Positions 1 to 6,882 of a DNA stretch of 64,000 nt are shown piece by piece. The translations under genes were made by a program, and so were the position numbers. Below the pieces are notes generated by a model that ran no database searches, had not been told where the DNA came from, and worked only from the letters and a program-made list of their open reading frames with translations. This DNA is from Aquitalea magnusonii (GTDB lineage Bacteria > Pseudomonadota > Gammaproteobacteria > Burkholderiales > Chromobacteriaceae). Numbering within the stretch: position 1 is the first letter of the stretch; each line of letters opens with the position of its first letter. The DNA lies in assembly GCF_002217795.2 (NCBI RefSeq), contig NZ_AP018823.1, forward strand, positions 2,232,001 to 2,296,000, given 5' to 3'.

Positions 1-301
1 ATTGGCGAAGGGTCACCTGAACTCCCATCGCACAACCACTGCTATGCATTTCTGCAACGACCTTCAGAGTGTCCTGCATCCTGGCGACGACAGGAGATAG
101 TTGTACTCTTGGTGTTGCAGAGGCAAGTCTCGATTGCTCGATAAAGTCTTTGTAGGGCTGCTCCAGACTCTTCAGTTCTGCGAGTACTTGCTCAGCCTCT
201 TCGATGTTCTTTTGTTTTTCCTGGTGTTTCTTGTAAGCATGACCACCAAAGCCGATCACAAGCACTGCAATTACCAACACCGATATCGAACCCATTTTCA
301 T
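1..301 (-). CDS. Membrane-anchored phage protein, 3' end outside window
   Basis: An open frame starts at ATG 301 and runs off the left edge with no stop, giving at least 100 residues. It opens with a hydrophobic segment at about residues 5-20 (VLVIAVLVIGFGG), then a charged region rich in Lys, Glu and Gln that should form a coiled coil at about 22-55. This looks like a single-pass inner-membrane protein with a soluble C-terminal part. It follows the Mor-like gene, where Mu relatives carry lysis functions, so a spanin-like or lysis-accessory role is possible but unproven. I do not recognise the family. Confidence 0.6.
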   Translation of the reverse strand, partial: MKMGSISVLVIAVLVIGFGGHAYKKHQEKQKNIEEAEQVLAELKSLEQPYKDFIEQSRLASATPRVQLSPVVARMQDTLKVVAEMHSSGCAMGVQVTLRQ

Positions 302-311
302 GACAACTCTC

Positions 312-767
312 CTAGAACAGACTGCCCTGTGCAGTCGCAGGTAGCAGGTCATCTGCTTTGGCTAGAATTTCTTCAATCCTGCGGTCACACAGCTTGTATT
401 TCGGCACCAGCACATTATTGACAGTGGCATTATGCCCCAACTCACCGCACGACATGTCATAGTCAGCGCGGATACTGGCATCACGCAGGGCACGCAGTGC
501 TGCAGCGCACTTCGGCACATACAGCCTGGTATTGCCATATCGCTTGACCAGCTTGGTCGCTGCATCGACGCCTACCGCTTCAGCCAGTGCTGCAAAATAT
601 TGTCCCTCCTGCCTGGCGGTTTTCGGGATCGGGAAGTGTGTGCCACCGTAGGCATCTACCAGCTTCAGTGTGGTGGCCAGCGTTAGCATATCAACGAGCT
701 GGCGGGCATTTTCTGGTAACAGGTGTGCAGCACGGGCCATTGCCATTTCGTGGTCACTGCGGTTCAT
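312..767 (-). CDS. Mor-like transcription activator, middle-gene regulator
   Basis: A 151-residue protein whose start overlaps the gemA stop (ATGA). It contains two copies of a Mor/C-family signature, a Gly-rich turn followed by aromatic-Val/Ile-Pro-Lys: GGTHFPIPK near residue 42 and GNTRLYVPK near 78. A C-terminal segment ending CDRRIEEILAK resembles the recognition helix region of that family. In Mu, Mor is made at the end of the early operon and switches on the middle promoter; the position here (last known early gene, after gemA) is the same. It is longer than Mu Mor (129 aa) and the match is by motif only. Confidence 0.6.
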   Translation of the reverse strand: MNRSDHEMAMARAAHLLPENARQLVDMLTLATTLKLVDAYGGTHFPIPKTARQEGQYFAALAEAVGVDAATKLVKRYGNTRLYVPKCAAALRALRDASIRADYDMSCGELGHNATVNNVLVPKYKLCDRRIEEILAKADDLLPATAQGSLF

Positions 768-1168
768 ACGGGCCTCCCATTCCGGCGTGCATCATAGACA
801 AGGGCGACCATCACCCCCTGCAGCTGTTCGTAATCCAGCCATTCCAGTTTTTCGACCTTGTACATACGCTTGGCCATTGCATGTGCGTACTCCCAGGGCC
901 GGCCAGCGGTTGCCAGTTGGGCCTCAACCTTTGCAATCAGGGTTTCGCGGGTGTCCTTCGGCTGCGGACGGCGGCCATGCTTTTGCACAAAGCCCAGGCG
1001 CTTCATTTCGGCCAGCACGTCATCCAGCTGCTGCAGGGTCAGCTTGGTGCTGCTGGTTTTGCCATCAGCCAGGCGTGCCAGCATGGCGCGGTAGCTGTCG
1101 TCAGCCATCTGCAGCTGCTGCTGGGCGATCTTGATCTTTGCGATCATCGCCTTGCGTCTGTCGGTCAT
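764..1168 (-). CDS. gemA: GemA-like phage protein (Mu gp16, DUF1018)
   Basis: A 134-residue protein. The ATG at 1168 has a strong ribosome site (AGGAG, 8 nt upstream); the longer open frame to 1411 reads through a non-coding hairpin region and is rejected. The N-terminus (MTDRRKAMIAKIKIAQQQL) and the segment SYRAMLARLADGKTSSTKLT are characteristic of the DUF1018/GemA family of Mu-like phages. Mu GemA is reported to affect host gene expression and DNA topology; its biochemical role is unclear. It is translationally coupled to the downstream Mor-like gene through ATGA. Confidence 0.82.
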   Translation of the reverse strand: MTDRRKAMIAKIKIAQQQLQMADDSYRAMLARLADGKTSSTKLTLQQLDDVLAEMKRLGFVQKHGRRPQPKDTRETLIAKVEAQLATAGRPWEYAHAMAKRMYKVEKLEWLDYEQLQGVMVALVYDARRNGRPV

Positions 1169-1187
1169 TGTTCTTCTCCTGGTCAAA

Positions 1188-1278
1188 CTCAATGCACGCG
1201 TGACCGGCCATGCCGGCTTTATCAGAGGACGGCACCCCAGTGAGTTGATCGGGGCTGGCCGGTCACGGCTGCATTGAG
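1188..1278. repeat. Long imperfect inverted repeat upstream of gemA
   Basis: Bases 1188-1210 pair with 1256-1278 at 21 of 23 positions (core TGACCGGCCA against TGGCCGGTCA), enclosing a 45-nt loop. It fills the non-coding gap between the 93-aa gene and gemA inside the early operon. There is no T-run, so it is not a simple intrinsic terminator. It could be an RNA-processing or stability hairpin, or a dimeric protein site. Confidence 0.7.
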
Positions 1279-1329
1279 GGTTAAAACACGTTGCGGAGCC
1301 TGTGTTAACAGGCTCGACACCGGGTTCTA

Positions 1330-1611
1330 TCAGCGCCCGATGAAGGCGCGGCCTTCTTTGTCTGGCAAGTCCATCGCGATACGGAGGATGTTTTCTCTGC
1401 TCCACCAGCACCGCATATTCGGCAGTACTGTTCTGGCGTCTTGGGCAATGGCGACTCGTCCAACAACTTCGCGGTAGAGGGGCAGCAATTCCGACTGGTC
1501 ACAGGAGACATCAATCAGCTGGCGCATCTGGGTAAAGCACTGGAATGCGTCCAGCTCACCCATTGCGACTTTTTGTTCGATTTCATTGATACGGTCTTGT
1601 AGCTTGCCCAT
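1330..1611 (-). CDS. Hypothetical phage protein (93 aa)
   Basis: A 93-residue acidic protein, likely helical throughout its first 35 residues (MGKLQDRINEIEQKVAMGEL). A purine-rich AAAGAAA lies upstream of ATG 1611. It sits in the early operon between the DUF2786 gene and the gemA leader hairpin. No family recognised; its position and intact frame argue that it is real. Confidence 0.6.
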   Translation of the reverse strand: MGKLQDRINEIEQKVAMGELDAFQCFTQMRQLIDVSCDQSELLPLYREVVGRVAIAQDARTVLPNMRCWWSRENILRIAMDLPDKEGRAFIGR

Positions 1612-1628
1612 GTCGTTTCTTTCGGCGG

Positions 1629-2312
1629 TTACTGACCAATGGCCAACGGTTTGTTGTCGACGCCATGATTCAGCGTTGCCTTGCGTCCAGCATTCCAGCC
1701 AGCTGCTCGTGCATTCACATCACCATCGCGAAGACTCTTTCCCGCTTGGCGATCCCTGGGAACCAAGGTGCCAAGGTCCGGGTATTCCTTGGCCATGTAG
1801 ACCTCCAGTGCTTCTTCGTTGGCTTGCGTGCCTGCAAAGGCCTCAATCTGGCGACGAACGCCAGCCACCCAGGCTTCGCAGAACAGATCGGCGCGGCGAG
1901 TCCGACTAGCCGGAACAAGGCGTTTACAGTGGGTCTGCTGGTACTCACTGCGGGCTTTGCGCAGCTGGCGCATCAGCACGGTGTAGGCATAAGTGGCTAT
2001 CTCTGCTGCCGGGCCGCAGCCGATAAACGTCCAGTAGCCTGCTTTCAATTCCTGGACAAAAATCTTGCGGCAGCCAAAGGCGGTGGCCACCGTGGTGGAC
2101 AGCTGGCTTTCCCACTTCACAGGCTTGGTTTTGGCACCTGCTTTAACCTTGGCCTCGCTTACCTCGGCCATCAGGATGTCGCCATCCTCCACCCCATACT
2201 TGCGCATCAGCGCTTGAGCCTGGCGAAGGGCTGCAGCGGCTTCATGCTCATTGGCGCTTTTGGCCAGGGCTAGGCACTTCCTGATTTTTTCGATTGCTGT
2301 TTGTTTATCCAT
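1629..2312 (-). CDS. DUF2786 domain phage protein
   Basis: A 227-residue protein. The N-terminal ~40 residues (AIEKIRKCLALAKS, then EAAAALRQAQALMRKYG) match the DUF2786 module found in Mu-like and other phage early regions. The middle (about 70-150) is probably a second conserved domain of the same phage family, with a Trp/Gly-rich strand region (YWTFIGCGPAAEIATYAY). The C-terminal ~40 residues (GDVNARAAGWNAGRKATL) are typical of these proteins. The function is unknown. Confidence 0.78.
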   Translation of the reverse strand: MDKQTAIEKIRKCLALAKSANEHEAAAALRQAQALMRKYGVEDGDILMAEVSEAKVKAGAKTKPVKWESQLSTTVATAFGCRKIFVQELKAGYWTFIGCGPAAEIATYAYTVLMRQLRKARSEYQQTHCKRLVPASRTRRADLFCEAWVAGVRRQIEAFAGTQANEEALEVYMAKEYPDLGTLVPRDRQAGKSLRDGDVNARAAGWNAGRKATLNHGVDNKPLAIGQ

Positions 2313-2385
2313 GTTTTCCTCGGCTGCTCATCAGTACCAAGCCACCACGCCTGGCAGACCGCCCTTGCGGGCGGTTTCGCACGGA

Positions 2386-2661
2386 TTAGCCTGCTGCGGC
2401 CTCTTTCAGACGCTTGGCCGGGGAGAACTTCGCAGCACGCTTGGCAGCGATCTGGATGGTTTCACCGGTCTTGGGATTGCGGCCGGCCTTGGCGGCACGC
2501 TCCACACTGCCGAACTTGCCCAAGTCAGTGATTTGCAGCTCACCACCGGCACGGACGGTGTCCAGGATGGTGGTGGTCAGGCTGTTGATCACGGCTTCGG
2601 CCTGCTTGGCAGTCACTTCAGCGTGTTCGGCTACGTGTTTGATCAGCTCTTGCTTGTTCAT
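2386..2661 (-). CDS. Phage-encoded HU-family DNA-binding protein
   Basis: A 91-residue protein matching HU/IHF along its whole length: an N-terminal helix pair (MNKQELIKHVAEHAEVTAKQ), then the beta-arm signature GRNPKTGETIQI and a basic C-terminus (AAKFSPAKRLKEA). HU-family proteins bend DNA as dimers, and Mu transposition complexes need host HU and IHF, so a phage copy inside the transposition operon plausibly supplies its own architectural protein. A GC-rich hairpin (2358-2375, ACCGCCC-TTGC-GGGCGGT) follows the gene before the DUF2786 gene. Confidence 0.93.
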   Translation of the reverse strand: MNKQELIKHVAEHAEVTAKQAEAVINSLTTTILDTVRAGGELQITDLGKFGSVERAAKAGRNPKTGETIQIAAKRAAKFSPAKRLKEAAAG

Positions 2662-2743
2662 GCTTTTCTCCTTGGTACTGCGTTGTAAAAACTACTTGAA
2701 AGGGATGTTTCCGGTTCTGAGGTTGCGGATCAGAAGCCGCCAA

Positions 2744-3091
2744 TTACTGACGCTTGGCGGCATCCGTCTTTCCAACATCGTCCTTGTCCTGATCCGCGAT
2801 AAACTCATAGATCGCGTTGTAGGCGAGAACCATTCCATTCCGTTCACTGTGTGCTCGCGCTGGCAGATCTCCGGTGCGAATCAGAGCATTTACCTTGTTT
2901 AGGATTGCCATCCGGTCTGCAGAAATCGCCTTTGCCTTCAGCAATTCCGCATGGTCAACCATGGCCTCTAATTGACGTGCCAACGGGGCTAACTCCTGGT
3001 GGACCTCTTCGTAGTACTTCAGCAATGCTGCTTGGCTCGTTCCGGGATGCTTCTGCATTACCCGTTCAATAAGGCTGTCTACTCGGCCCAT
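2744..3091 (-). CDS. Hypothetical phage protein (115 aa)
   Basis: Start placed at ATG 3091, one base after the DUF3164 stop (TGAGATG), giving 115 residues; the longer frame to 3208 overlaps DUF3164 and is not supported. The product is mostly helical and charged, with a run LLKYYEEVHQELAPLARQLE and an acidic C-terminus. No domain recognised. The tight spacing shows it is co-translated with the DUF3164 gene. Confidence 0.6.
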   Translation of the reverse strand: MGRVDSLIERVMQKHPGTSQAALLKYYEEVHQELAPLARQLEAMVDHAELLKAKAISADRMAILNKVNALIRTGDLPARAHSERNGMVLAYNAIYEFIADQDKDDVGKTDAAKRQ

Positions 3092-3092
3092 C

Positions 3093-3716
3093 TCACACCC
3101 CAGCCATATCCAGCGGAATCGGCTGGTACTGGTCGGTATCGCCAATCCGCTCGTACACGCGGATGTAGGACTTGGAACACTGCACCCGTACCGAGTCGCT
3201 GAGGGCATTCATGGCCCGCTGCCACTTCTCGTCCTGGATTTCCAGGCGGCGCAGGCTGAGGATGCGCCCGGTGGAAATCTTTCCCTCTTTGTCCACGTTG
3301 AACGCATCGCTAATCAGGGTGCGGATCTCACTGCGGGCACCTTCAGTCCACTCATGCACGCACTCGTCGATCAGGGCTTTGGCGGCCTGCAGGCCTTCGT
3401 CAAAGGTGAGCGTGTCGCTGACTGCACGCTTGATCATGTAGTGGCCATCAAAGGTGGCCAGGGTGGTATTGCCCTTTGCCCCACCGATCTTTGCCCCGTA
3501 CCGCTCAGCAGAAAGCTCAATGAAGGCCTGGATATCCGCAAAAACGCCGGACTTGAAGTCAGCCAGCATCTTGTTCACAGCCAGTGCTTTCTGGACGATT
3601 TCGACAACCAGGGCATCACGGGTCAGGTCGATCTCCTTGATTGATTCGACCGGTACCAAACGGCCCTTGGCATCCTTGCGGTAGCCGTTCGGGGTGTTTT
3701 GCGTTGCGTTTTGCAT
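3093..3716 (-). CDS. DUF3164 family phage protein
   Basis: A 207-residue protein with the hallmarks of DUF3164: an N-terminal GYRKDAKGRLVPVESI, a long helical centre containing FKSGVFADIQAFIELSAERYG, and GGAKGNTTLATFDG. The family occurs in early regions of Mu-like phages; its role is not known to me. Its ATG overlaps the previous stop codon (TAATG), so translation is coupled. Confidence 0.8.
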   Translation of the reverse strand: MQNATQNTPNGYRKDAKGRLVPVESIKEIDLTRDALVVEIVQKALAVNKMLADFKSGVFADIQAFIELSAERYGAKIGGAKGNTTLATFDGHYMIKRAVSDTLTFDEGLQAAKALIDECVHEWTEGARSEIRTLISDAFNVDKEGKISTGRILSLRRLEIQDEKWQRAMNALSDSVRVQCSKSYIRVYERIGDTDQYQPIPLDMAGV

Positions 3717-4093
3717 TACCTGCTCCTCATTCCAACAATCTGTTTAACTTTCGCCAGCTGCAGCCGGTTTCGCTCCAGCCATTCCGGTGTTAGCCGGGGT
3801 TCTTCCTTTGCGTCCCAAAACCGGCTGGTTCTTGCCGGTGGCTCTGGGCCGGGCAGAACCGGATCAGGGGCTGTCGGCGCTGGGAGCGCTATTTCCTGCT
3901 CCTGGACTGGCTCTGTCTCCGGTGGAGTGGCTACTGGCTGAGCTGCCGCCGTATAGGCTGCCAACTCGTCCAGGTAGTCATCCCACACAATCCGCTTTGC
4001 CCTTGCCCGGTCATGCCCCATGCTCACCAGCAGATCAACCTCTGCCCGCAGCTTGGCTTTGGTGGATTCATCCAACTCGACCTGCTTAGTCAT
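3716..4093 (-). CDS. Hypothetical phage protein with proline-rich linker
   Basis: A 125-residue protein in three parts: a charged helical N-terminus (residues 1-50, including GHDRARAKRIVWDDYLDEL), a Pro/Ala/Glu-rich disordered linker (52-90) and a basic C-terminal helix (LERNRLQLAKVKQIVG). The layout suggests two interaction segments joined by a flexible tether. No family recognised. Coupled to the DUF3164 gene by a 1-nt overlap. Confidence 0.6.
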   Translation of the reverse strand: MTKQVELDESTKAKLRAEVDLLVSMGHDRARAKRIVWDDYLDELAAYTAAAQPVATPPETEPVQEQEIALPAPTAPDPVLPGPEPPARTSRFWDAKEEPRLTPEWLERNRLQLAKVKQIVGMRSR

Positions 4094-4095
4094 TG

Positions 4096-4497
4096 CTACT
4101 GCAAGGCCTCTGCTGTCTCCTGATGGCCAGCGATCAGGTTAGAAACCGACTGAGCCAGTTCGGTCAGATCAACAGCACCATTGCCAAGGTGAATCAGCAG
4201 ATCACGGCAGCGATTAGCGTTTTGCAGCAGCAGCTTGCTATCCAGCGTGCCAGCCAGAATGGCGCGAATCAGGTCGGCGTTTTCCGGGGTGATCAGGGCG
4301 GTATCAATGCCGAGTTCATGGCGGAGACGCACCAGCTCGTCTACCTGGACCGGAGCCTGGCGGCCACTTTCGTAGCGGGAGCCACCCGACTGGGTCACGT
4401 TGACAGCCCCCCAGAACTGAGCCTGATTCATGCCCATTGCACGGCGCATGGCGCGATAGTCACGGTTTGCATTGGTCTCAGTGGTTTGGTTTTTCAT
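4096..4497 (-). CDS. XRE-like helix-turn-helix phage regulator
   Basis: A 133-residue protein. Residues about 10-62 form an XRE/Cro-type HTH: NRDYRAMRRAMGMNQAQFW, then VTQSGGSRYESGRQAP as the recognition-helix region, then a dimerisation-type helix (VDELVRLRHELGID). The C-terminal 70 residues are helical and unassigned. It is one of four to five putative DNA-binding proteins in the early operon. Target unknown. Confidence 0.72.
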   Translation of the reverse strand: MKNQTTETNANRDYRAMRRAMGMNQAQFWGAVNVTQSGGSRYESGRQAPVQVDELVRLRHELGIDTALITPENADLIRAILAGTLDSKLLLQNANRCRDLLIHLGNGAVDLTELAQSVSNLIAGHQETAEALQ

Positions 4498-4499
4498 GG

Positions 4500-4877
4500 C
4501 TACTGCCCCTCATTCAATTTGTTGATAAAGCCCTGCAGATCATTCAGGTTGGAGAATCCGAGGCGGATCGGACCTCCGGTAACATCCAACTGCACATGTC
4601 CAGCGATAGGAATACGAGTCATTGGGAGCGGGAGCGGCTTGGGTGGTGCCTTCTCTACCGGGGCAGCTCGTTTTTTCTGCGCAGGCTTGGTCTGTACCTT
4701 GACGATCCAGACGGAATCACGGCCAACCATACGTTTCCCCACCTGGCCAGCGATCTCCATCTGAAACAGCGCCGCCCCAACGTCTGCAGCAGGTTGGCCG
4801 GTTGCTTTGGCTACCTCTTTGGCTGACATACCGAAGCGACTCCCTTGCAGTACGTTCAAAATCTGTTGCGTATTCAT
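4500..4877 (-). CDS. Winged-helix-like hypothetical phage protein
   Basis: A 125-residue protein. The first 50 residues (QILNVLQGSRFGMSAKEVAKATG, then VGAALFQMEIAGQVGKR) read like a small winged-helix domain. A Lys/Pro-rich linker (64-86) follows, then a beta-rich tail ending in LNDLQGFINKLNE. Exact function unknown; DNA binding is inferred from the N-terminal pattern only. Confidence 0.55.
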   Translation of the reverse strand: MNTQQILNVLQGSRFGMSAKEVAKATGQPAADVGAALFQMEIAGQVGKRMVGRDSVWIVKVQTKPAQKKRAAPVEKAPPKPLPLPMTRIPIAGHVQLDVTGGPIRLGFSNLNDLQGFINKLNEGQ

Positions 4878-4891
4878 GGTTTTGCTCCTGG

Positions 4892-5203
4892 TCAGTTAGC
4901 GTTTTCGGTCCACACCACGCGGCAGCCATCCAGGCAGAATTGGCCTTCGCGATAGCGGCCAATCTCACCCAGGCCAAAGCCGTAGTAAGCAGCCTGGCCC
5001 GACTCAATCAACTGGGCGCAGCGGGCACTGGTCTGGATCTGGACGGTGGGGCGCGACGGAGTGCTCATGTCGATGCCGACCACGGCAAAGCCGCGACGGC
5101 CCAGCTCCTGAATCACCACTTCCACTTTTTTCACGGCCTGCAGCATCAGGGCATTGATGGGCAGGAATGCAGGCACTGGGCGCTGCGGGGCGGCGGTTTG
5201 CAT
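4892..5203 (-). CDS. Hypothetical phage protein (103 aa)
   Basis: A 103-residue protein with a helical segment (residues 14-36) followed by alternating strands (FAVVGIDMSTPSRPTVQIQ) and a C-terminal half with two Cys (FCLDGCRVVW). It appears to be a compact alpha/beta fold. Its start lies one base after the stop of the preceding HTH gene. No family recognised. Confidence 0.58.
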   Translation of the reverse strand: MQTAAPQRPVPAFLPINALMLQAVKKVEVVIQELGRRGFAVVGIDMSTPSRPTVQIQTSARCAQLIESGQAAYYGFGLGEIGRYREGQFCLDGCRVVWTENAN

Positions 5204-5204
5204 A

Positions 5205-5519
5205 TCACTCTCCTTTGCTGCAGTTTTTGCACTTGCGGCAGGTCCGCCAGTGCGTCAGTTTCAACGGGTGGTGTGTCGGGGCACGGCTGCTGCTGAAAGC
5301 GCGGCAATCAGCCATGGTCATTTCCTGGCCATTGAATGGGCAGGTCACCGTGGCCAGAACAGCCAGCACCTGCGTGGCGACCGCATCGGTCTTCCCTGCA
5401 TATTTGCCAGCTAAAACAAGGCTGACAGTGGTGCGGGAGTACCCCAGTTCAGCAGCAACCGGCTTCTGACCACGCTGGGCTACGGCAGTACGCAATATTT
5501 CCAGCCAATCAGTGGTCAT
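5205..5519 (-). CDS. Small HTH protein with C-terminal Cys cluster
   Basis: Start chosen at ATG 5519, with AGGAG 9 nt upstream and an 11-nt overlap with the gene before it; the frame upstream to 5564 lacks support. The 104-residue product has an N-terminal HTH (WLEILRTAVAQRGQKPVAAELG, YSRTTVSLVLAGKYAG) of the kind used by small phage regulators. Its C-terminal tail holds five Cys (CPFNGQ, DCRAF, CRKCKNC), compatible with a metal site. Regulatory role inferred. Confidence 0.62.
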   Translation of the reverse strand: MTTDWLEILRTAVAQRGQKPVAAELGYSRTTVSLVLAGKYAGKTDAVATQVLAVLATVTCPFNGQEMTMADCRAFSSSRAPTHHPLKLTHWRTCRKCKNCSKGE

Positions 5520-6141
5520 AATCTGGCTCCTCTTGCCAAACGACCTGGCCCAAATTGGGGTCATAGACTGACTTGGTACGCTGGATCATCGGAGGGCGAG
5601 GCCCGCTGTTTCGGGCTGGATTAAAGCGGTACCGGGTAGGAATTCCACCAGCACCCTTGCCATGCCCTTTATCGATTTCAATCAAATAACCAGCGGTAGC
5701 CAGGTGCTTCAGATAGGTCCGGGCCGTACCTGGTGCGACTGAAACTTCAGTGGTGCTGGCCAGTGCCGCGAGTTCGTGAAAATTGAAGTCGCGTACCATC
5801 CGCATGGTTCGCCACATCGCCTCATTGACTAGCCCTTGAATAACCGGCTTTCCCTCTGCGGTCAGGCGCGGCGCTTCCAGGCCGTTATCCTTGACCAGGG
5901 CAAATTGCTTTGCCTCTGCCAGCTTTACGGTCACATTGCACTGCTGGATAAATCCGCCGCGTTCGAGTGCTTGCACATACGTCCTCACTGTCGCCAGATC
6001 GACCTTCGCAGCGCGGGATATGTCTGCCAGATAGAAGCCATCACGATTGGCCCGGATGGCTTCCCAAACTCTCTGACGCCCCCCCTTACCCCCCACCATT
6101 TCTAGGTGGGCACCGCGACGTTTTTGCTTTGTCGCTGCCAT
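5509..6141 (-). CDS. Phage protein with tandem winged-helix domains
   Basis: Start placed at ATG 6141, 2 nt after the stop of the MuB-like gene, giving 210 residues. Two winged-helix-type units are visible: residues ~20-70 (VWEAIRANRDGFYLADISRAA, VRTYVQALERGGFI) and ~110-170 (FNFHELAALAST, GTARTYLKHLATAGYLIEID). It follows MuA and MuB in the operon, so a role in early regulation or transposition accessory function is likely but not established. Confidence 0.65.
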   Translation of the reverse strand: MAATKQKRRGAHLEMVGGKGGRQRVWEAIRANRDGFYLADISRAAKVDLATVRTYVQALERGGFIQQCNVTVKLAEAKQFALVKDNGLEAPRLTAEGKPVIQGLVNEAMWRTMRMVRDFNFHELAALASTTEVSVAPGTARTYLKHLATAGYLIEIDKGHGKGAGGIPTRYRFNPARNSGPRPPMIQRTKSVYDPNLGQVVWQEEPDYDH

Positions 6142-6143
6142 CG

Positions 6144-6857
6144 TTAAACCCTTCTCGGTGCATCGCCGGTATAGAGCGGCTGGGTACCCCATGTCGCCCG
6201 GTCAATTGCGTCCAGACCATTCAACATGGCGTGCTCTTGGATGTTCACCAGGTTGACGCAAAGCCGACGAACAGAACCGTGAGCAAGGTCGACCACATAC
6301 GCCAGCAAGTCATCAGCAATGGCGATATCCGGGCTGTAGATATCTTTCAACTTCAGGGCATCGCTCATGGTTACCGGCTGCGCAGGCACCCAAGCCAGCA
6401 CCCGACCATGAAACCGCTCAAATTTCTTCAGCTTGCTGGGTAGCATTTCTTCCCCCACCAGCATCAGCGGAGCCTGGCTGCCTTCGTAGATATCGCGCAG
6501 TAACTCCACCATGCCGGGGCGGGAGGCCGCATGGTCGGCCTCATCAAGAATCAGCGGACGCTGGCTGGTCGACATCTGTTCGCAGATCAGATCCAGATTG
6601 GCTGACACAGTGGCAGCAGGTCGCATGCCCATTTCAAAGGCGATTTTTTCCAGCAGGGCTTTTTTGCCCCAGGCGCTGCGCATCTGGACGTAGTAGGCGC
6701 GGGTCTCGTTGGCTACAGCGACGATGGTGGTGGTCTTGCCGTAACCACTAGGGCCGTAGTAAACGCCCAGGCCGGGTAGGCCGTCTTGGCGGTTGATCAG
6801 CTTGCTCATGGCGATGCTGACAAGATCAAGGTTGGCAATCGGTGCAATGCGATTCAC
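6144..6857 (-). CDS. MuB-like AAA ATPase, transposition target-DNA selector
   Basis: A 237-residue AAA+ ATPase. Walker A is GPSGYGKTT (residues 35-43) and Walker B is LILDEADHA (102-110). It lies immediately downstream of the transposase, as B does in Mu, where MuB binds target DNA in an ATP-dependent way, delivers it to the MuA transpososome and gives target immunity. It is shorter than Mu B (312 aa) and lacks an obvious N-terminal HTH extension; the following winged-helix gene could supply DNA binding, which is inference. Confidence 0.88.
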   Translation of the reverse strand: MNRIAPIANLDLVSIAMSKLINRQDGLPGLGVYYGPSGYGKTTTIVAVANETRAYYVQMRSAWGKKALLEKIAFEMGMRPAATVSANLDLICEQMSTSQRPLILDEADHAASRPGMVELLRDIYEGSQAPLMLVGEEMLPSKLKKFERFHGRVLAWVPAQPVTMSDALKLKDIYSPDIAIADDLLAYVVDLAHGSVRRLCVNLVNIQEHAMLNGLDAIDRATWGTQPLYTGDAPRRV

Positions 6858-6882
6858 GTTTAGGCTCCTGTTTTTTGTGGTC

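Noticed and set aside
101..421. Plus-strand 106-codon frame at the left edge
   Set aside because: It overlaps the opposite-strand membrane-anchored gene and the end of the Mor-like gene; no ribosome site, and the phage operon runs on the minus strand.
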